The notes: generated by a model not told the origin, from the sequence alone. A DNA stretch of 64,000 nucleotides from REEB95 sp050729835 (GCA_050729835.1 JBOHLS010000012.1:18027-82026); one strand, 5' to 3'. Positions 35,783 to 44,643 are shown, counted from the stretch's first letter. A program made the numbers and translations.

Positions 35783-37150
35783 TCACTTGCCCGAGCCGAA
35801 GCCCAGCCACTTCGACCGCACCACATCGTAATAACGGTTCACGTCGTAAAGGTTCACCGCCAGCTTGAGGTCGGCGGCGGTCAGCCGGCCGATCTGATCC
35901 GCCAGATTGAACTCGGCGACGGCGAGATCGTGCTGCGCCTTGACCAGATTGGTGCGGTCGGCGAACAGCTCCTGCTCAGCATTGAGCACGTCGATGAGCG
36001 TGCGCAGGCCGGAACGCTGCTGCGCCTTGAGCCCTTCATAGGCGACCGTGTCGGCCTGGATCGCCGCCTGCTGCGAGACGAGATTGGCGCGTTGCGCCTG
36101 GATGGTCTCCCAGGCCGCGGTGGCACCCTCGACCGCGAAACGCCGCGCATCGTCGGTCAGGCCCTCGCTCTGGCCGACCTTCTGCTTGGCCTGGCGCGAT
36201 TCCGAATAAATCAGCCCGGCCTCGTAGAGCGGCACGCTGAGCTGCGCCTGCACCGTGCCAAAGGTGGTCTCGTGACCCTGAAGCTGCACCGGATCGTCGG
36301 TGCGGTTGGCCTCGCCGACCAGATTGATGCTGGGCAGCAGCTGCGCCTCGGTGGCGGCGACCTGATCGCGCGCCGCGGCCTCGCCGAACAGCGCCGAGAT
36401 CACGTTCGGATTCTTGATCGCGGCCTGACCGAGCGCCGCGCCGCGGGTCGCGGGAATCGCGGGCTGGATGGTCGGCGGCACTAGATTCTCCGGCGCGTGG
36501 CCGACGAAACGCGCATAGTTGGCGCGGTCGGATTGCAGCGTGCCCTCGTCCTGCTGGCGCTGGGCGTGCGCCGCCTGGAGGCGGGCCTCGGCCTGGGCGA
36601 CGTCGGTGCGGGTGACGAGGCCCGAGCGGAACTGGGCGCGAGTCTGATCGAGCGTCTCCTGCAGCACCTTCTCGTTGTTGCGGTCGAGGCCGACCACCGA
36701 CTGGTCGCGCAACACGTCGAGATAGGCCGAGATGACGCTGAACAGCACTGTGCCCTCGACGGCGATGAGATGGGCGCGCTCGGCCTTGACCGTGTCCTCC
36801 GCCGCCGCGGTCTTGGCGACGGTCTGGCCGCCCTGATAAACCGGTTGGACCAGCTTGATGTCGAGCGAGCGCGGCGTGTCGTAGCCCTCGGGCACCTGCG
36901 TGCTGGTGGTCGGCGTGTTCTCAAATTGCTGCTTGCCGAGGGCGCCGTTGAACTGGAGCGTCGGCCGCCAGCCGGACAGCGCCTGGTTCACGCCTTCGTC
37001 GGTAGCACGCAGATTGGCGCGCTCGGCCAGCAACTGGGGATTGGTGTTGTAGGCCTCGGCGAGCGCGTCCTGCAGCGTCTCGGCCCGCGCCGGTGCCACG
37101 CCGATCGCCAGCGCCGGAAGCAACGCCAGGATCACGCCGCGCCGTATCAT
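35783..37150 (-). CDS. tolC: TolC-family outer membrane channel protein
   Basis: This 455-residue outer-membrane efflux/secretion duct has a signal peptide (MIRRGVILALLPALAIGVAP, cleavage after ARA). It then has two tandem OEP halves with long coiled helices, starting ETLQDALAEAYNTNPQL. The family repeat is seen as YLDVLRDQSVVGLDRNNEKV and AAWETIQAQRANL. It lacks the lipobox of the NodT-type protein at 52219, so it is the type I secretion/TolC branch. It lies 8 bases downstream of a Pcm-like gene. A partner transporter is not in this cluster. Confidence 0.94.
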   Translation of the reverse strand: MIRRGVILALLPALAIGVAPARAETLQDALAEAYNTNPQLLAERANLRATDEGVNQALSGWRPTLQFNGALGKQQFENTPTTSTQVPEGYDTPRSLDIKLVQPVYQGGQTVAKTAAAEDTVKAERAHLIAVEGTVLFSVISAYLDVLRDQSVVGLDRNNEKVLQETLDQTRAQFRSGLVTRTDVAQAEARLQAAHAQRQQDEGTLQSDRANYARFVGHAPENLVPPTIQPAIPATRGAALGQAAIKNPNVISALFGEAAARDQVAATEAQLLPSINLVGEANRTDDPVQLQGHETTFGTVQAQLSVPLYEAGLIYSESRQAKQKVGQSEGLTDDARRFAVEGATAAWETIQAQRANLVSQQAAIQADTVAYEGLKAQQRSGLRTLIDVLNAEQELFADRTNLVKAQHDLAVAEFNLADQIGRLTAADLKLAVNLYDVNRYYDVVRSKWLGFGSGK

Positions 37151-37158
37151 CCGCGCGC

Positions 37159-37824
37159 TCAGAATGCGAAGCTCGGCGCCGGCTGATAACCCGGCAGGTA
37201 CGGGGTGCTGGCATCGAAGATCGGCCGGCGCGACAGCACCGTGCCGACGCGGGTCATCACCTCGGCCGCACCCATCGGCGCGCCGGGCTTGCGCACGACG
37301 CCGACCAGCCGGCCGCCCTCGGCGAGTTGCGCACGCAGCGCCGGCGGCACTTCCGCCGCGGCGCCGGCGAGAACGATCGCGCCGTAGGGCGCGTTCGCTT
37401 CGTAACCCCGCTCCAGCGCGCCCTGCACGACTTGGAGATTGGCACCGCCGAGTTCGGCCACGAGCCGGCGCGCGGCAGCCGCGGCACCAGGATCGGACTC
37501 CAGCATGACGACCTGGCCAGCAAACCGCGCCAGGATCACGGCGGCATAGCCGGTCGGGTCGCCGATCGTCAGGACCCGCTCGGCCGGCGTGATCGCCGCG
37601 GCCTGCACCAGCCGCGCCAGCACCATCGGTTCGATCAGCCAACGGCCGTTGCCGAGCGGCAGGTCCTCGTCGATATAAGCGACGCCGCGCAGCGCCTCGG
37701 GCACGAAGCGTTCGCGCGGCACGTCGCCGAAGGCATCGAGCACGCGGCTATCGCTGACGGCATTGGTGCGCACCTGGCCATGGAGCATGGCCAAGCGCGC
37801 GGCACTAAAATCGAATCGGGTCAT
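37159..37824 (-). CDS. Protein-L-isoaspartate O-methyltransferase-like protein with degenerate SAM motif
   Basis: This 221-residue Pcm homologue keeps RVLDAFGDVPRERFVPEALR and LGNGRWLIEPMVLARLVQAA. Motif I reads VLTIGDPTGYAAVILA instead of VLEIGTGSGYQAAVLA, so the acidic residue and two Gly/Ser positions are changed. The later acidic residue (VMLESDP) is present. Catalysis may be lost or altered. Placement immediately upstream of tolC recurs in alphaproteobacteria, which suggests a conserved separate role. The true pcm is at 10361. Confidence 0.85.
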   Translation of the reverse strand: MTRFDFSAARLAMLHGQVRTNAVSDSRVLDAFGDVPRERFVPEALRGVAYIDEDLPLGNGRWLIEPMVLARLVQAAAITPAERVLTIGDPTGYAAVILARFAGQVVMLESDPGAAAAARRLVAELGGANLQVVQGALERGYEANAPYGAIVLAGAAAEVPPALRAQLAEGGRLVGVVRKPGAPMGAAEVMTRVGTVLSRRPIFDASTPYLPGYQPAPSFAF

Positions 37825-37961
37825 GGGAATGGATGAAGATCGACCGCTAACAATCTTGAAAATCCGATCTTAGCCGCAGCCTTGCGGCGCGACAATCGCA
37901 GAGTCGTCTCGGCATTGCGCCAGGCGGGCGGAAACGCCTATATGTCGGGCCTCGGCGCGCT

Positions 37962-38035
37962 GGCCGGATGGCAGAGTGGTTATGCAGGGGACTGCAAATC
38001 CCCGTACAGCGGTTCGATTCCGCTTCCGGCCTCCA
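37962..38035 (+). tRNA. tRNA-Cys (anticodon GCA)
   Basis: The 74-base cloverleaf has acceptor strands GGCCGGA and TCCGGCC, discriminator T and an encoded CCA. The anticodon stem GGGGA/TCCCC encloses CTGCAAA (anticodon GCA), and the T-loop GGTTCGATTCC is normal. It is followed 54 bases later by tRNA-Asn on the same strand. Confidence 0.97.
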
Positions 38036-38089
38036 CGCGGTTCCGGTTTGGACTCGTTAACCGGGCGTGTGTATATGATGCGGCCATAT

Positions 38090-38164
38090 TCCGGGGTAGC
38101 TCAGCGGTAGAGCAACGGACTGTTAATCCGTCGGTCGTCGGTTCGATCCCGACCCCCGGAGCCA
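38090..38164 (+). tRNA. tRNA-Asn (anticodon GTT)
   Basis: The 75-base cloverleaf has acceptor strands TCCGGGG and CCCCGGA, discriminator G and an encoded CCA. The anticodon stem ACGGA/TCCGT encloses CTGTTAA (anticodon GTT), and GGTTCGATCCC forms the T-arm loop. It is probably cotranscribed with tRNA-Cys. Confidence 0.97.
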
Positions 38165-38267
38165 TTTTCTGAGCAACGGGTCGAGCGGTGCGTCCGCTCG
38201 GCCCTCGCTTACCGCGGCATGGCCCGCCCGGGCCCTTCCCGCCGAGCGCGATCAACGGGAGCGACGC

Positions 38268-38975
38268 TTGTCGACGACACCGCCGGCGGATTTCCACTTC
38301 GTCCGCGATTACCAGAAGCTGGTCACCGACCTGCTGGCGCAGTTTCCGCTAGACGAGGCGATGGCACGCGCCGTCGGCGGCAGCTTCGAGCGCTTCGGCG
38401 CGGTCGAAGGCGCGTTGCTCTATTGGGCGGGATTGCGCGGCGGCATGGCCTTGATCGATTTCGGCTGCGGCAGCGGCCGGCTCGCCTGGGTCTTGGGCAA
38501 GCTGTCGATCAAGCTCGATTACTTCGGCATCGACATCGACCAGCGACTGCTCGATTACGCCAAGACCAAGTCGCCGCTGCATTTCCGCTTCGCCTTGAGC
38601 CAGGCGCTGAACATTCCGGCGCCGGACGCCTCGGCCGACATGGTGTGCGCGTTCAGCGTCTTCACTCATCTGCGTCACACCGAGACCTTCCTCTACCTGC
38701 GCGACATGCATCGCGTCCTGCGTCCCGGCGGAAAGCTGGTGTTCTCGTTCTTCGAATTCGCGCTGTCGGCGCATTGGAAGACCTTTACAGACACCGCCGC
38801 CGCAGAGCTGCACGGCGGCGCGCCGCACCTCAATCAGTTCATCGAGCGCAACGCGATCGACGTGTGGTGCGAGAAGCTGGGTTTCGAGCGGGAATCGTTC
38901 GTCGACGGTACCGCGGCACCATGGGGTGAGCCCGGCGCGCTGGGTCAGTCCGCGGCGATCCTGCGCCGCCGGTAA
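38268..38975 (+). CDS. Class I SAM-dependent methyltransferase
   Basis: This 235-residue protein has the Rossmann motif I MALIDFGCGSGRLAWVLG near 65-82, the acidic ribose-binding YFGIDIDQRLL, and motif IV/V-like MVCAFSVFTHLRHTETF followed by VLRPGGKLVFSFF. These define a Methyltransf_11/25-type fold with unknown substrate. The start is TTG at 38268, supported by GGGAG 7 bases upstream. It lies 103 bases after tRNA-Asn and appears to be monocistronic. Confidence 0.87.
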   Translation: MSTTPPADFHFVRDYQKLVTDLLAQFPLDEAMARAVGGSFERFGAVEGALLYWAGLRGGMALIDFGCGSGRLAWVLGKLSIKLDYFGIDIDQRLLDYAKTKSPLHFRFALSQALNIPAPDASADMVCAFSVFTHLRHTETFLYLRDMHRVLRPGGKLVFSFFEFALSAHWKTFTDTAAAELHGGAPHLNQFIERNAIDVWCEKLGFERESFVDGTAAPWGEPGALGQSAAILRRR

Positions 38976-38999
38976 CGCCGGGGTCGGGCGAATGCGTGC

Positions 39000-39332
39000 C
39001 TAGCGCTTCACCTCTGGATCTTCGCCGCGACTGCGGCTCCGACCCGTCTGCTCCGCCTTTTTCAGGGATTTGCGTTCGGCGCCGGTGAGCGCCGCCTCCG
39101 CCTCGTGGGCCTTCTGCTCGACCAGACCGCTGTACGCAAAAGCCCGCGCTGCGCGATTGAACTCGCGTGCCGCGGTGCGGTTGCCTTCGCCCTCGTTCGC
39201 CGGCTCGGCCGGCGCGGCGCTACGCTCGCGGCGCTCGGCCGCAAGCCAGTGATCGAGCGCGCGGCCGTGCGGCCGGCCCTCCTTCTCCCACAACTCGTAG
39301 GCCCATTCCCTGATTCGCCTCTTGTCGTCCAT
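39000..39332 (-). CDS. DUF2934 domain protein
   Basis: This 110-residue, highly charged soluble protein has an N-terminal DUF2934 segment: RRIREWAYELWEKEGRP, then HWLAAERR. The domain is a small helical unit common in rhizobial and Rhodospirillales genomes, with unknown function. The remainder is Ala/Glu/Arg-rich and probably coiled, ending in a basic Ser-rich tail. ATG 39332 starts immediately before the domain. It is convergent with the methyltransferase gene. Confidence 0.8.
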   Translation of the reverse strand: MDDKRRIREWAYELWEKEGRPHGRALDHWLAAERRERSAAPAEPANEGEGNRTAAREFNRAARAFAYSGLVEQKAHEAEAALTGAERKSLKKAEQTGRSRSRGEDPEVKR

Positions 39333-39415
39333 GTCGCGCTCCGTTCGGCCGAGGGCGGCGTTCCGCCCTCAGTGATAACTGCCGCGGCAATTTTTGGTTG
39401 CGGCACACGCCGCCG

Positions 39416-40384
39416 CTAGGCTCGCACTTCCTGCCGCTGGAAGACGATATAGGCGACGACGAACAGGATGATGGTGCCGGCGACCAACCCGGTCGCCTGC
39501 GGCCAGATCAGCAGCAGGCTCTGGCCGAAAGGCAGCGGCGCGCCCATCACGCTGCCCTCGAGTTGCGACATGAACACCGGGCCGAGCGCGCGCGTCGCCG
39601 GATGCAGCAACGCAAGCACGGATTCGTCGAAGAGCGTGCTCGGCGAGATGCGCGCCAACGTCTGCTGCAGCTCGATTTGGCCGAGGCTCGGCCCGCCGCC
39701 GAGCAGCAGCGCCGCTGCGCTTGGCGGATAGACGGCGTTGGCAACAAACTGGACGATGAGCGGCCACACGACACTCGCCAGCAGCCACAGCCCGAGCGCG
39801 ACCAGCGCCGAGGTCGCCGCCGAGCGGAACACCACCGAGCACAGCATCGCCACCGCTAGCCACAATCCGCCGTAGAACAAGGCGACCACCAGGAAGCCGA
39901 TGCCGCGCGCGACCTCGGCACCGCTCGGCGGCACGCCGAGGGTGAGGAGCCCAAAGCCGACGACCAGTAGCCACAACGTCACCAGCGCGACGGCGAGCGT
40001 CGCCATGCCGGCGAGAAATTTTCCCAGCAGCAGCGCGTCGCGATAGATCGGCTGTGCCAGGATGCGGCTCATGGTGCGGCGGTTGAACTCGCCGTTGACC
40101 GTGTCGAAGCCGAGGCCGATCGCCATCAGCGGCACCAGGAACGCGAGCACCGCGATAAACGACGGCAGCGGCGTGCGCGCATGGGTGAAAAGCCGCAAGA
40201 AGACGAACGGATCGCTCGCGGTCGTGGTCTTCAAATCGCTGATCGCGGTATAGACGGCGCCAATGCCGGTCAGCAGCACCAGCCATTCGAGCACGAACAT
40301 GCGCGCGCTGCCGAGATGGTCGGCGATCTCCTTGACGAAGACCGCACCGAGCCCCGTGAATGGCGAGCCGCTACGCCGTGCCAT
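39416..40384 (-). CDS. ABC-2 type transporter permease
   Basis: This 322-residue permease has six predicted membrane helices, an N-terminal elbow (FVKEIADHLGSARM), the cytoplasmic loop FDTVNGEFNRRTMSRILAQP near 95-114 typical of NosY/ABC-2 permeases, and a large extracytoplasmic loop before the last helix (LIWPQATGLVAGTIILFVVA). It partners with the ATPase encoded just upstream, overlapping its end by 14 bases, and with the NEW3 protein. The transported substrate is unknown. Confidence 0.9.
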   Translation of the reverse strand: MARRSGSPFTGLGAVFVKEIADHLGSARMFVLEWLVLLTGIGAVYTAISDLKTTTASDPFVFLRLFTHARTPLPSFIAVLAFLVPLMAIGLGFDTVNGEFNRRTMSRILAQPIYRDALLLGKFLAGMATLAVALVTLWLLVVGFGLLTLGVPPSGAEVARGIGFLVVALFYGGLWLAVAMLCSVVFRSAATSALVALGLWLLASVVWPLIVQFVANAVYPPSAAALLLGGGPSLGQIELQQTLARISPSTLFDESVLALLHPATRALGPVFMSQLEGSVMGAPLPFGQSLLLIWPQATGLVAGTIILFVVAYIVFQRQEVRA

Positions 40385-41309
40385 GCCGACCCTCGAAATA
40401 GCGGCGGTAGATGGCATCGAGGCTGGGCTCGACGCCGACCAGGCGGCGCAGCGCGGCGCCGGACGCGACCGCCGCTTGCGCGAGATCGGCGCGCACGTCG
40501 CGGTCGGCGAGCACGCGCGTCGTGCCGCCGGTCGTCGTCGCCTGGCGCACGCCGGGCAGCGCAGCGAAGAGGCTCACGGCATCGACATCCCCATCGAGAT
40601 CGAGCTCGAAGACGTAGACGCCGCCGAACACGTGCCGCGCCAGATCGGGCACGGCGCCTTGCAGCACGATCCGACCCTGGTGAAACAAGGTGACGCGGTC
40701 GCATACCGCCTGCACGCGATCAAGCAGGTGCGACGACAGCAGTACGGCGGTGCCGTCGGCCTTGAGGCCACGAATGATGTCGAGCAGATCGAAGCTTGCC
40801 TGTGGATCGAGACCCGAGGTCGGCTCGTCGAGCACGGCGACCTTGACGCCCTTCATCAGGACTTCGGCGAGGCCGAGGCGCTGGCGCATGCCGTGCGACA
40901 GGGTGCGCACTCGCCGGTCGGCGACGGCATCGAGGCCGACGCGTTGCAGCGCGGCGGTGATGTTCGCCTCGGCCCGCGCCCGCGGCAGACCGGCGAGGCG
41001 CGCGGTGTAGCGCAAATTCTCGCGCGCCGTCAGCGTGTCGTAGAAGCCGACCGAGTCCGGCAGGTAGCCGACGCGGCGCTTGACCTCGAGCGGCGCGCGC
41101 ATCGGATCGAAGCCGTCGATGACAATGGCGCCGCCGCTGGGCTCGGTCAGGCCCAGCAGCATGAGGATGGTCGTCGTCTTGCCGGCGCCGTTGGGCCCGA
41201 GCACGCCGAGAATCTCGCCGCGATGGAGCTCGAGATCGACGCCCGACACCGCGGCGACCGACCCGTAGCACTTGCTCAGCCCCTTGGCGCTGAGGACGAC
41301 CTCGCTCAT
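40371..41309 (-). CDS. ABC transporter ATP-binding protein
   Basis: This 312-residue NosF/CcmA-type ATPase has Walker A LGPNGAGKTTT near 38-48, the Q-loop region GYLPDSVGFYDTLTAREN, the signature LSHGMRQRLGLAEVL near 137-151 with His replacing the second Gly of LSGGQ, Walker B VAVLDEPTSGLDP and the H-loop LLSSHLLD. An extra C-terminal domain follows. It overlaps the permease gene and the NEW3 gene (ATGA), forming a three-gene operon. Confidence 0.93.
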   Translation of the reverse strand: MSEVVLSAKGLSKCYGSVAAVSGVDLELHRGEILGVLGPNGAGKTTTILMLLGLTEPSGGAIVIDGFDPMRAPLEVKRRVGYLPDSVGFYDTLTARENLRYTARLAGLPRARAEANITAALQRVGLDAVADRRVRTLSHGMRQRLGLAEVLMKGVKVAVLDEPTSGLDPQASFDLLDIIRGLKADGTAVLLSSHLLDRVQAVCDRVTLFHQGRIVLQGAVPDLARHVFGGVYVFELDLDGDVDAVSLFAALPGVRQATTTGGTTRVLADRDVRADLAQAAVASGAALRRLVGVEPSLDAIYRRYFEGRHGTA

Positions 41310-42466
41310 CGCCGACCAAACCGAGCGACCGCGCCGACCGCGATCAGCAGCGCGGCGGCGATGATGGCGATGCCGACGATGCCCCACAGCGTCGATGTTT
41401 CGACGGTGATGCGGAAATTGGCCGAGGTCGACGCACCCTTGCCGTCGGCGCTGAAGGTCGTCATGTAGTCGCCCGCCAGCGCCTGGTCCGAGGGCGTGAG
41501 CTGCGCCTGGACCGTGGCTTTCTGGTTGGGCGCGAGCGCGGCGATGCTGGCCGGCGTGAAATCCACCTTCCAGGCGGAGGGTGGCGAGCCCGAGAGACGA
41601 ATGTCGTGCGCCGGCGCGCTGCCGTCATTGCGCACGATGAGGCTGATGGTGGTGGCGCGGCCGGCCTCGGCCGACGCGCTCAGCCGGTCGCCCGCGCCGC
41701 TGAGGCTGAGCTCGGGCTGGCCGGTGATCTGCATCTCGAGCTGCGTCGACGCCGTAACGCTGTTGGCCGAGGCATGCACCACCACCGGATAGTCGCCCGC
41801 CTTGACGTTGTCGGGCGGCTGAACCTGGACCTGAAGGTCCTTGGTCTTGCCGGCCGGGATCGGGAGCGAACTCAGCTCCTGCGTCTCGTATGATTCGGTG
41901 AACGACGTCTGAAACCCCGGCGGCGCATCGGCGGTCAGGCTGACGGTGGTGTCCTTGGCACTGTCGTTGGCGACGTGGAACGTGTACTTGAAACTGGTCG
42001 TCGGCGTGCCGCGCAGCGACGGCAGATCGGTGGTGATGGCAAGCTGCGGCGGCAGGTTCTGACCGATGGTGATGTCGATCGGCAGCGTCGCGATGGTGCC
42101 GGCGCCCTTGGCGTGCAGTACGATTTCGTCTGTGCCGACGCGAGCATTCGCTGGAACGTCGACACGCAGCGTCAAGGCCACGTTGTCGTCGGTCGCCGGC
42201 ATCGCCGCGCTGACCGGCACGCCGTTGCCGAGGATCGCCGCCGTCCAGCCGGCTGGCACGTCGCTGACAGACAGCGCGACGCGCGCCGGCGGCAAGCCGT
42301 CGTTCTGTAGCTTGAGCTGAAGCGTGGTCGCGCGTCCCGCCTGGGCGGCCAACGACGGGTAGTCAGTCGTCAGCCACAGCCCTTTGATATGCGGTGCATC
42401 GGCCGCCTGTGCATGAGCGGCAGCGAGAGCAAGTAGCGAAATCGGCAGCCAGAATACACGGTGCAT
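41306..42466 (-). CDS. NEW3-domain exported membrane-anchored protein
   Basis: This 386-residue protein has a signal peptide (HRVFWLPISLLALAAAHAQA), two or three NEW3/Ig-like repeats recognisable by the pattern VPAGWTAAIL, PPGFQTSF and PSAWKVDF, with LxVxxPxxAxxG spacers between. A C-terminal TM anchor (GIVGIAIIAAALLIAVGAVA) ends in FGRR. NEW3 domains are beta-sandwiches found in exported proteins beside ABC-2 transporters. It is first in the operon with the ATPase and permease, so it is probably their extracytoplasmic partner. ATG 42466 starts the signal peptide. Confidence 0.88.
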   Translation of the reverse strand: MHRVFWLPISLLALAAAHAQAADAPHIKGLWLTTDYPSLAAQAGRATTLQLKLQNDGLPPARVALSVSDVPAGWTAAILGNGVPVSAAMPATDDNVALTLRVDVPANARVGTDEIVLHAKGAGTIATLPIDITIGQNLPPQLAITTDLPSLRGTPTTSFKYTFHVANDSAKDTTVSLTADAPPGFQTSFTESYETQELSSLPIPAGKTKDLQVQVQPPDNVKAGDYPVVVHASANSVTASTQLEMQITGQPELSLSGAGDRLSASAEAGRATTISLIVRNDGSAPAHDIRLSGSPPSAWKVDFTPASIAALAPNQKATVQAQLTPSDQALAGDYMTTFSADGKGASTSANFRITVETSTLWGIVGIAIIAAALLIAVGAVARFGRR

Positions 42467-42617
42467 CGAAACAATCCTTCCCGGCAGTGACGCACGCACG
42501 GCCGCGCGGAGCACAAGCGAGCATCGGCCGGCCCCGGTTGGGGCATCGCGAAAAATACCGCCGCACCGAGGGGGGCCAAGTTAAATCACTGTAACGCCGG
42601 CCTAGCGCCGGCCGCGT

Positions 42618-43283
42618 TCAGCGGCGCGCGGGCAGCAGCTGCTTGATGCGCGCCGACAGGCCGTGACGGAATCGTTCGCGCCGCACCACGATCTCGCTTT
42701 CAACCCAGTTGAGCTGCACCACGCGGCGCGGCCCGCTGGTCGGATGGTGGCCGTGCCACGAATGCGGCGTGACCAGGAACGCCAGCAGCGTGCCGGCGGC
42801 GGGCGGCACCTCGGCGACCATGTCGTCGAGGCTGGCGTTGGAGCGCAGCAGACGGAGACGTCCGCCCGGCGTCTCCCAGGCCTCGTTCATGTAGATCAGC
42901 ACGGTGATGATCTTGGTCGCGCTGTCGCTGTGGATGCGGCCATCCTTGGTCTGGGCCTGGCCGCGCACCGTGACCATCGTCGGCCGGCCGGCAAGATCGA
43001 GGGCGAACTTGCGGGCGAAGGCCGCACGCATCGCCGGCCCCTCGATCTCGACGAGGAAATCCGCGAAGGCGCGACCGTAAGCAACGTCGGCGACAGGAAA
43101 ACTGCCCGGCCGCTCGAGCTGGGGATAATCGGCGGACAACGCGGCGCGCGACGCCGCCGGTACGAAGCCGGGCACGATCACATAGGGAAACGGATTGGTC
43201 TCGAGCCGCGTGCACTCGAACGCCGCCAGATCGATGAAACGAAGCCGCTCCTGGGTAGCCACCGCCGTCATGGGCGGCATCAT
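42618..43283 (-). CDS. 2-oxoglutarate/Fe(II)-dependent oxygenase
   Basis: This 221-residue protein of the 2OG-FeII_Oxy_3 type has the iron ligands H-x-D in GRIHSDSATK near 121-130 and the distal His in LVTPHSWHGHHPTSG near 170-184. The 2OG-binding Arg is in GPRRVVQLNWV. Members hydroxylate proteins, sugars or small molecules, and the substrate is not evident. Three in-frame ATGs (43283, 43280, 43271) are possible and none has a strong ribosome-binding site. The first is used. Confidence 0.85.
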   Translation of the reverse strand: MMPPMTAVATQERLRFIDLAAFECTRLETNPFPYVIVPGFVPAASRAALSADYPQLERPGSFPVADVAYGRAFADFLVEIEGPAMRAAFARKFALDLAGRPTMVTVRGQAQTKDGRIHSDSATKIITVLIYMNEAWETPGGRLRLLRSNASLDDMVAEVPPAAGTLLAFLVTPHSWHGHHPTSGPRRVVQLNWVESEIVVRRERFRHGLSARIKQLLPARR

Positions 43284-43349
43284 ACCGGCACGGTTGTGGC
43301 AGCACCAGCCGCCATCGGAACCGGATGGGATCGGGACCGTTGGCTTGCG

Positions 43350-43697
43350 ATGAGAACCGGCTTGCTCGACAGGCTCGCGGGCACGGCCACGGTGCTCGCT
43401 CTGGTCGCCGCGAGCAGCGACGTCTTCGCACAAAGCGCGAACCGGCCGCCCGACATGAGCCGCCCGACCAATATGGCCCGCCGATCGACGGCGGGAGTCC
43501 ACCGCGACCGCCGACGCAAACCGCGCCGGGCGACAATTCCGGCCCGCTCAGCAACCACCTGTCCGGCTCGGGCGGCGTGGTGCAGCCGCCGACCCACCAC
43601 AAGAGAGTCATTCCGCCCGCCAAGCGCGGGACCGAACGCCATGCCGGTGATCCCACCGAACGCGCCGGACAACAACCGCAGCGCCGAACCGAAATAG
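43350..43697 (+). CDS. Small secreted Pro-rich protein with a frame-switched middle third
   Basis: One continuous frame of 115 residues starts with a signal peptide (MRTGLLDRLAGTATVLALVA, cleavage near VFAQ) and ends MPVIPPNAPDNNRSAEPK. Its middle (about 43470-43635) is an unlikely Arg-rich string. In the next frame the same bases read PPIDGGSPPRPPTQTAPGDN, then SGPLSNHLSGSGGVVQPP, which matches in style the Pro-rich secreted proteins that carry PLS..L..S.GVI.PP before MPVIPP. This implies two compensating shifts near 43468 and 43640. Whether the present product is made and exported is unknown. Confidence 0.5.
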   Translation: MRTGLLDRLAGTATVLALVAASSDVFAQSANRPPDMSRPTNMARRSTAGVHRDRRRKPRRATIPARSATTCPARAAWCSRRPTTRESFRPPSAGPNAMPVIPPNAPDNNRSAEPK

Positions 43698-43756
43698 CGG
43701 CGAGCGTGCGCATCGTCGCTCGACGAGCGCGCCCGTCTTCCCTAGAGTGCGCCGCC

Positions 43757-44371
43757 ATGCCGAAAACCGCGCGCGTCCGCATTCTCCGCAAGCGGACGGT
43801 CTATCGCGGCTATTTCCAGCTCGACCGCTACACGCTACGCCACCGGCTCTATCGCGGCGGCATGAGCGCGGCGATGACCCGCGAGGTGTTCGAGCGCGGT
43901 CACACCGTCGGCATCCTGCTCTACGATCCGCGGCGCGACGCGCTGGTGCTGGTCGAGCAGTTCAGGCTGCCCGCCTATGTCGCGGGATTTTCCGCCTGGC
44001 AGACCGAGATCGTCGCCGGCATCATCGAGGACCAGCGCGAGCCTCCGCGCACGGTCGCAATTCGCGAGGCGCACGAGGAGACCGGCATCGTCCTCACCGG
44101 CGCGCCGTTCCTGGCGCAGAAATTCCTGACTTCGCCGGGCGGCTCGACCGAAAGCTTCCACCTGTTCTGCGCGCGCGTGGATGCGCGCGGCGTCGGCGGC
44201 CTGCATGGCCTGCCACACGAGCACGAAGACATCCGGGTGAAGGTGAAAAGCTTTCGCGCGGCGCTCGACCTGGCGCGCACCGGCCGCATCCAGAACGGCC
44301 CGACCTTGCTGGCGCTTTACTGGCTGGCGGCCAACCGCGCGCGCTTGCGGCGGCGCTGGCCGCGACGCTAG
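43757..44371 (+). CDS. NUDIX hydrolase, ADP-ribose pyrophosphatase-like
   Basis: The 204-residue NUDIX protein has the catalytic box spread over GIIEDQRE and RTVAIREAHEETGI near 97-120 (G-x5-E-x7-REuxEExGu). YRGYFQLDRYTLRHRLYRGG at the N-terminus and SPGGSTESFHLF near 130 are typical of the NudF (ADP-ribose pyrophosphatase) group. ADP-ribose or another sugar nucleotide is therefore the likely substrate. ATG 43757 lies 59 bases after the preceding small gene. Confidence 0.9.
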   Translation: MPKTARVRILRKRTVYRGYFQLDRYTLRHRLYRGGMSAAMTREVFERGHTVGILLYDPRRDALVLVEQFRLPAYVAGFSAWQTEIVAGIIEDQREPPRTVAIREAHEETGIVLTGAPFLAQKFLTSPGGSTESFHLFCARVDARGVGGLHGLPHEHEDIRVKVKSFRAALDLARTGRIQNGPTLLALYWLAANRARLRRRWPRR

Positions 44372-44386
44372 TCCGATGGAACCGGC

Positions 44387-44578
44387 TTAAGCCGCCGAGC
44401 GCGGCTTGTTGGTCTCGTCGCGCTGCTCGTCGGCGCGCACCGGGATGGGCTCGGCCTCGCCGCGGCGATAGCCCGGCCGGAACAGCCGGATGGCGGTGAG
44501 CACCAGCAGAACGGGAATCACCCAGGCCAGGCCGATGTCGTTGAACGCGCTGCCGTGATCGAGGATCCAGTGCCACAT
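44387..44578 (-). CDS. Small single-pass membrane protein
   Basis: This 63-residue frame starts MWHWILDHGSAFNDIGLAWV, contains one hydrophobic helix (GLAWVIPVLLVLTAIRLF, about 16-33) and ends in a charged cytoplasmic tail with EAEPIPVRADEQRDE. No family is recognised. Codon positions look coding and it fills the gap between convergent nudix and the next minus-strand gene. No clear ribosome-binding site. Confidence 0.5.
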   Translation of the reverse strand: MWHWILDHGSAFNDIGLAWVIPVLLVLTAIRLFRPGYRRGEAEPIPVRADEQRDETNKPRSAA

Positions 44579-44643
44579 AACGCTTTACCATCCCCCCAAC
44601 GGAAGATTCTAGGCACCGACTCCGACGTTAATCCCCCTAAAAA

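Noticed and set aside
42596..42612. GCCGGC inverted repeat near the 2OG oxygenase 3' end as a rho-independent terminator
   Set aside because: Short stem and no T-run on either strand.
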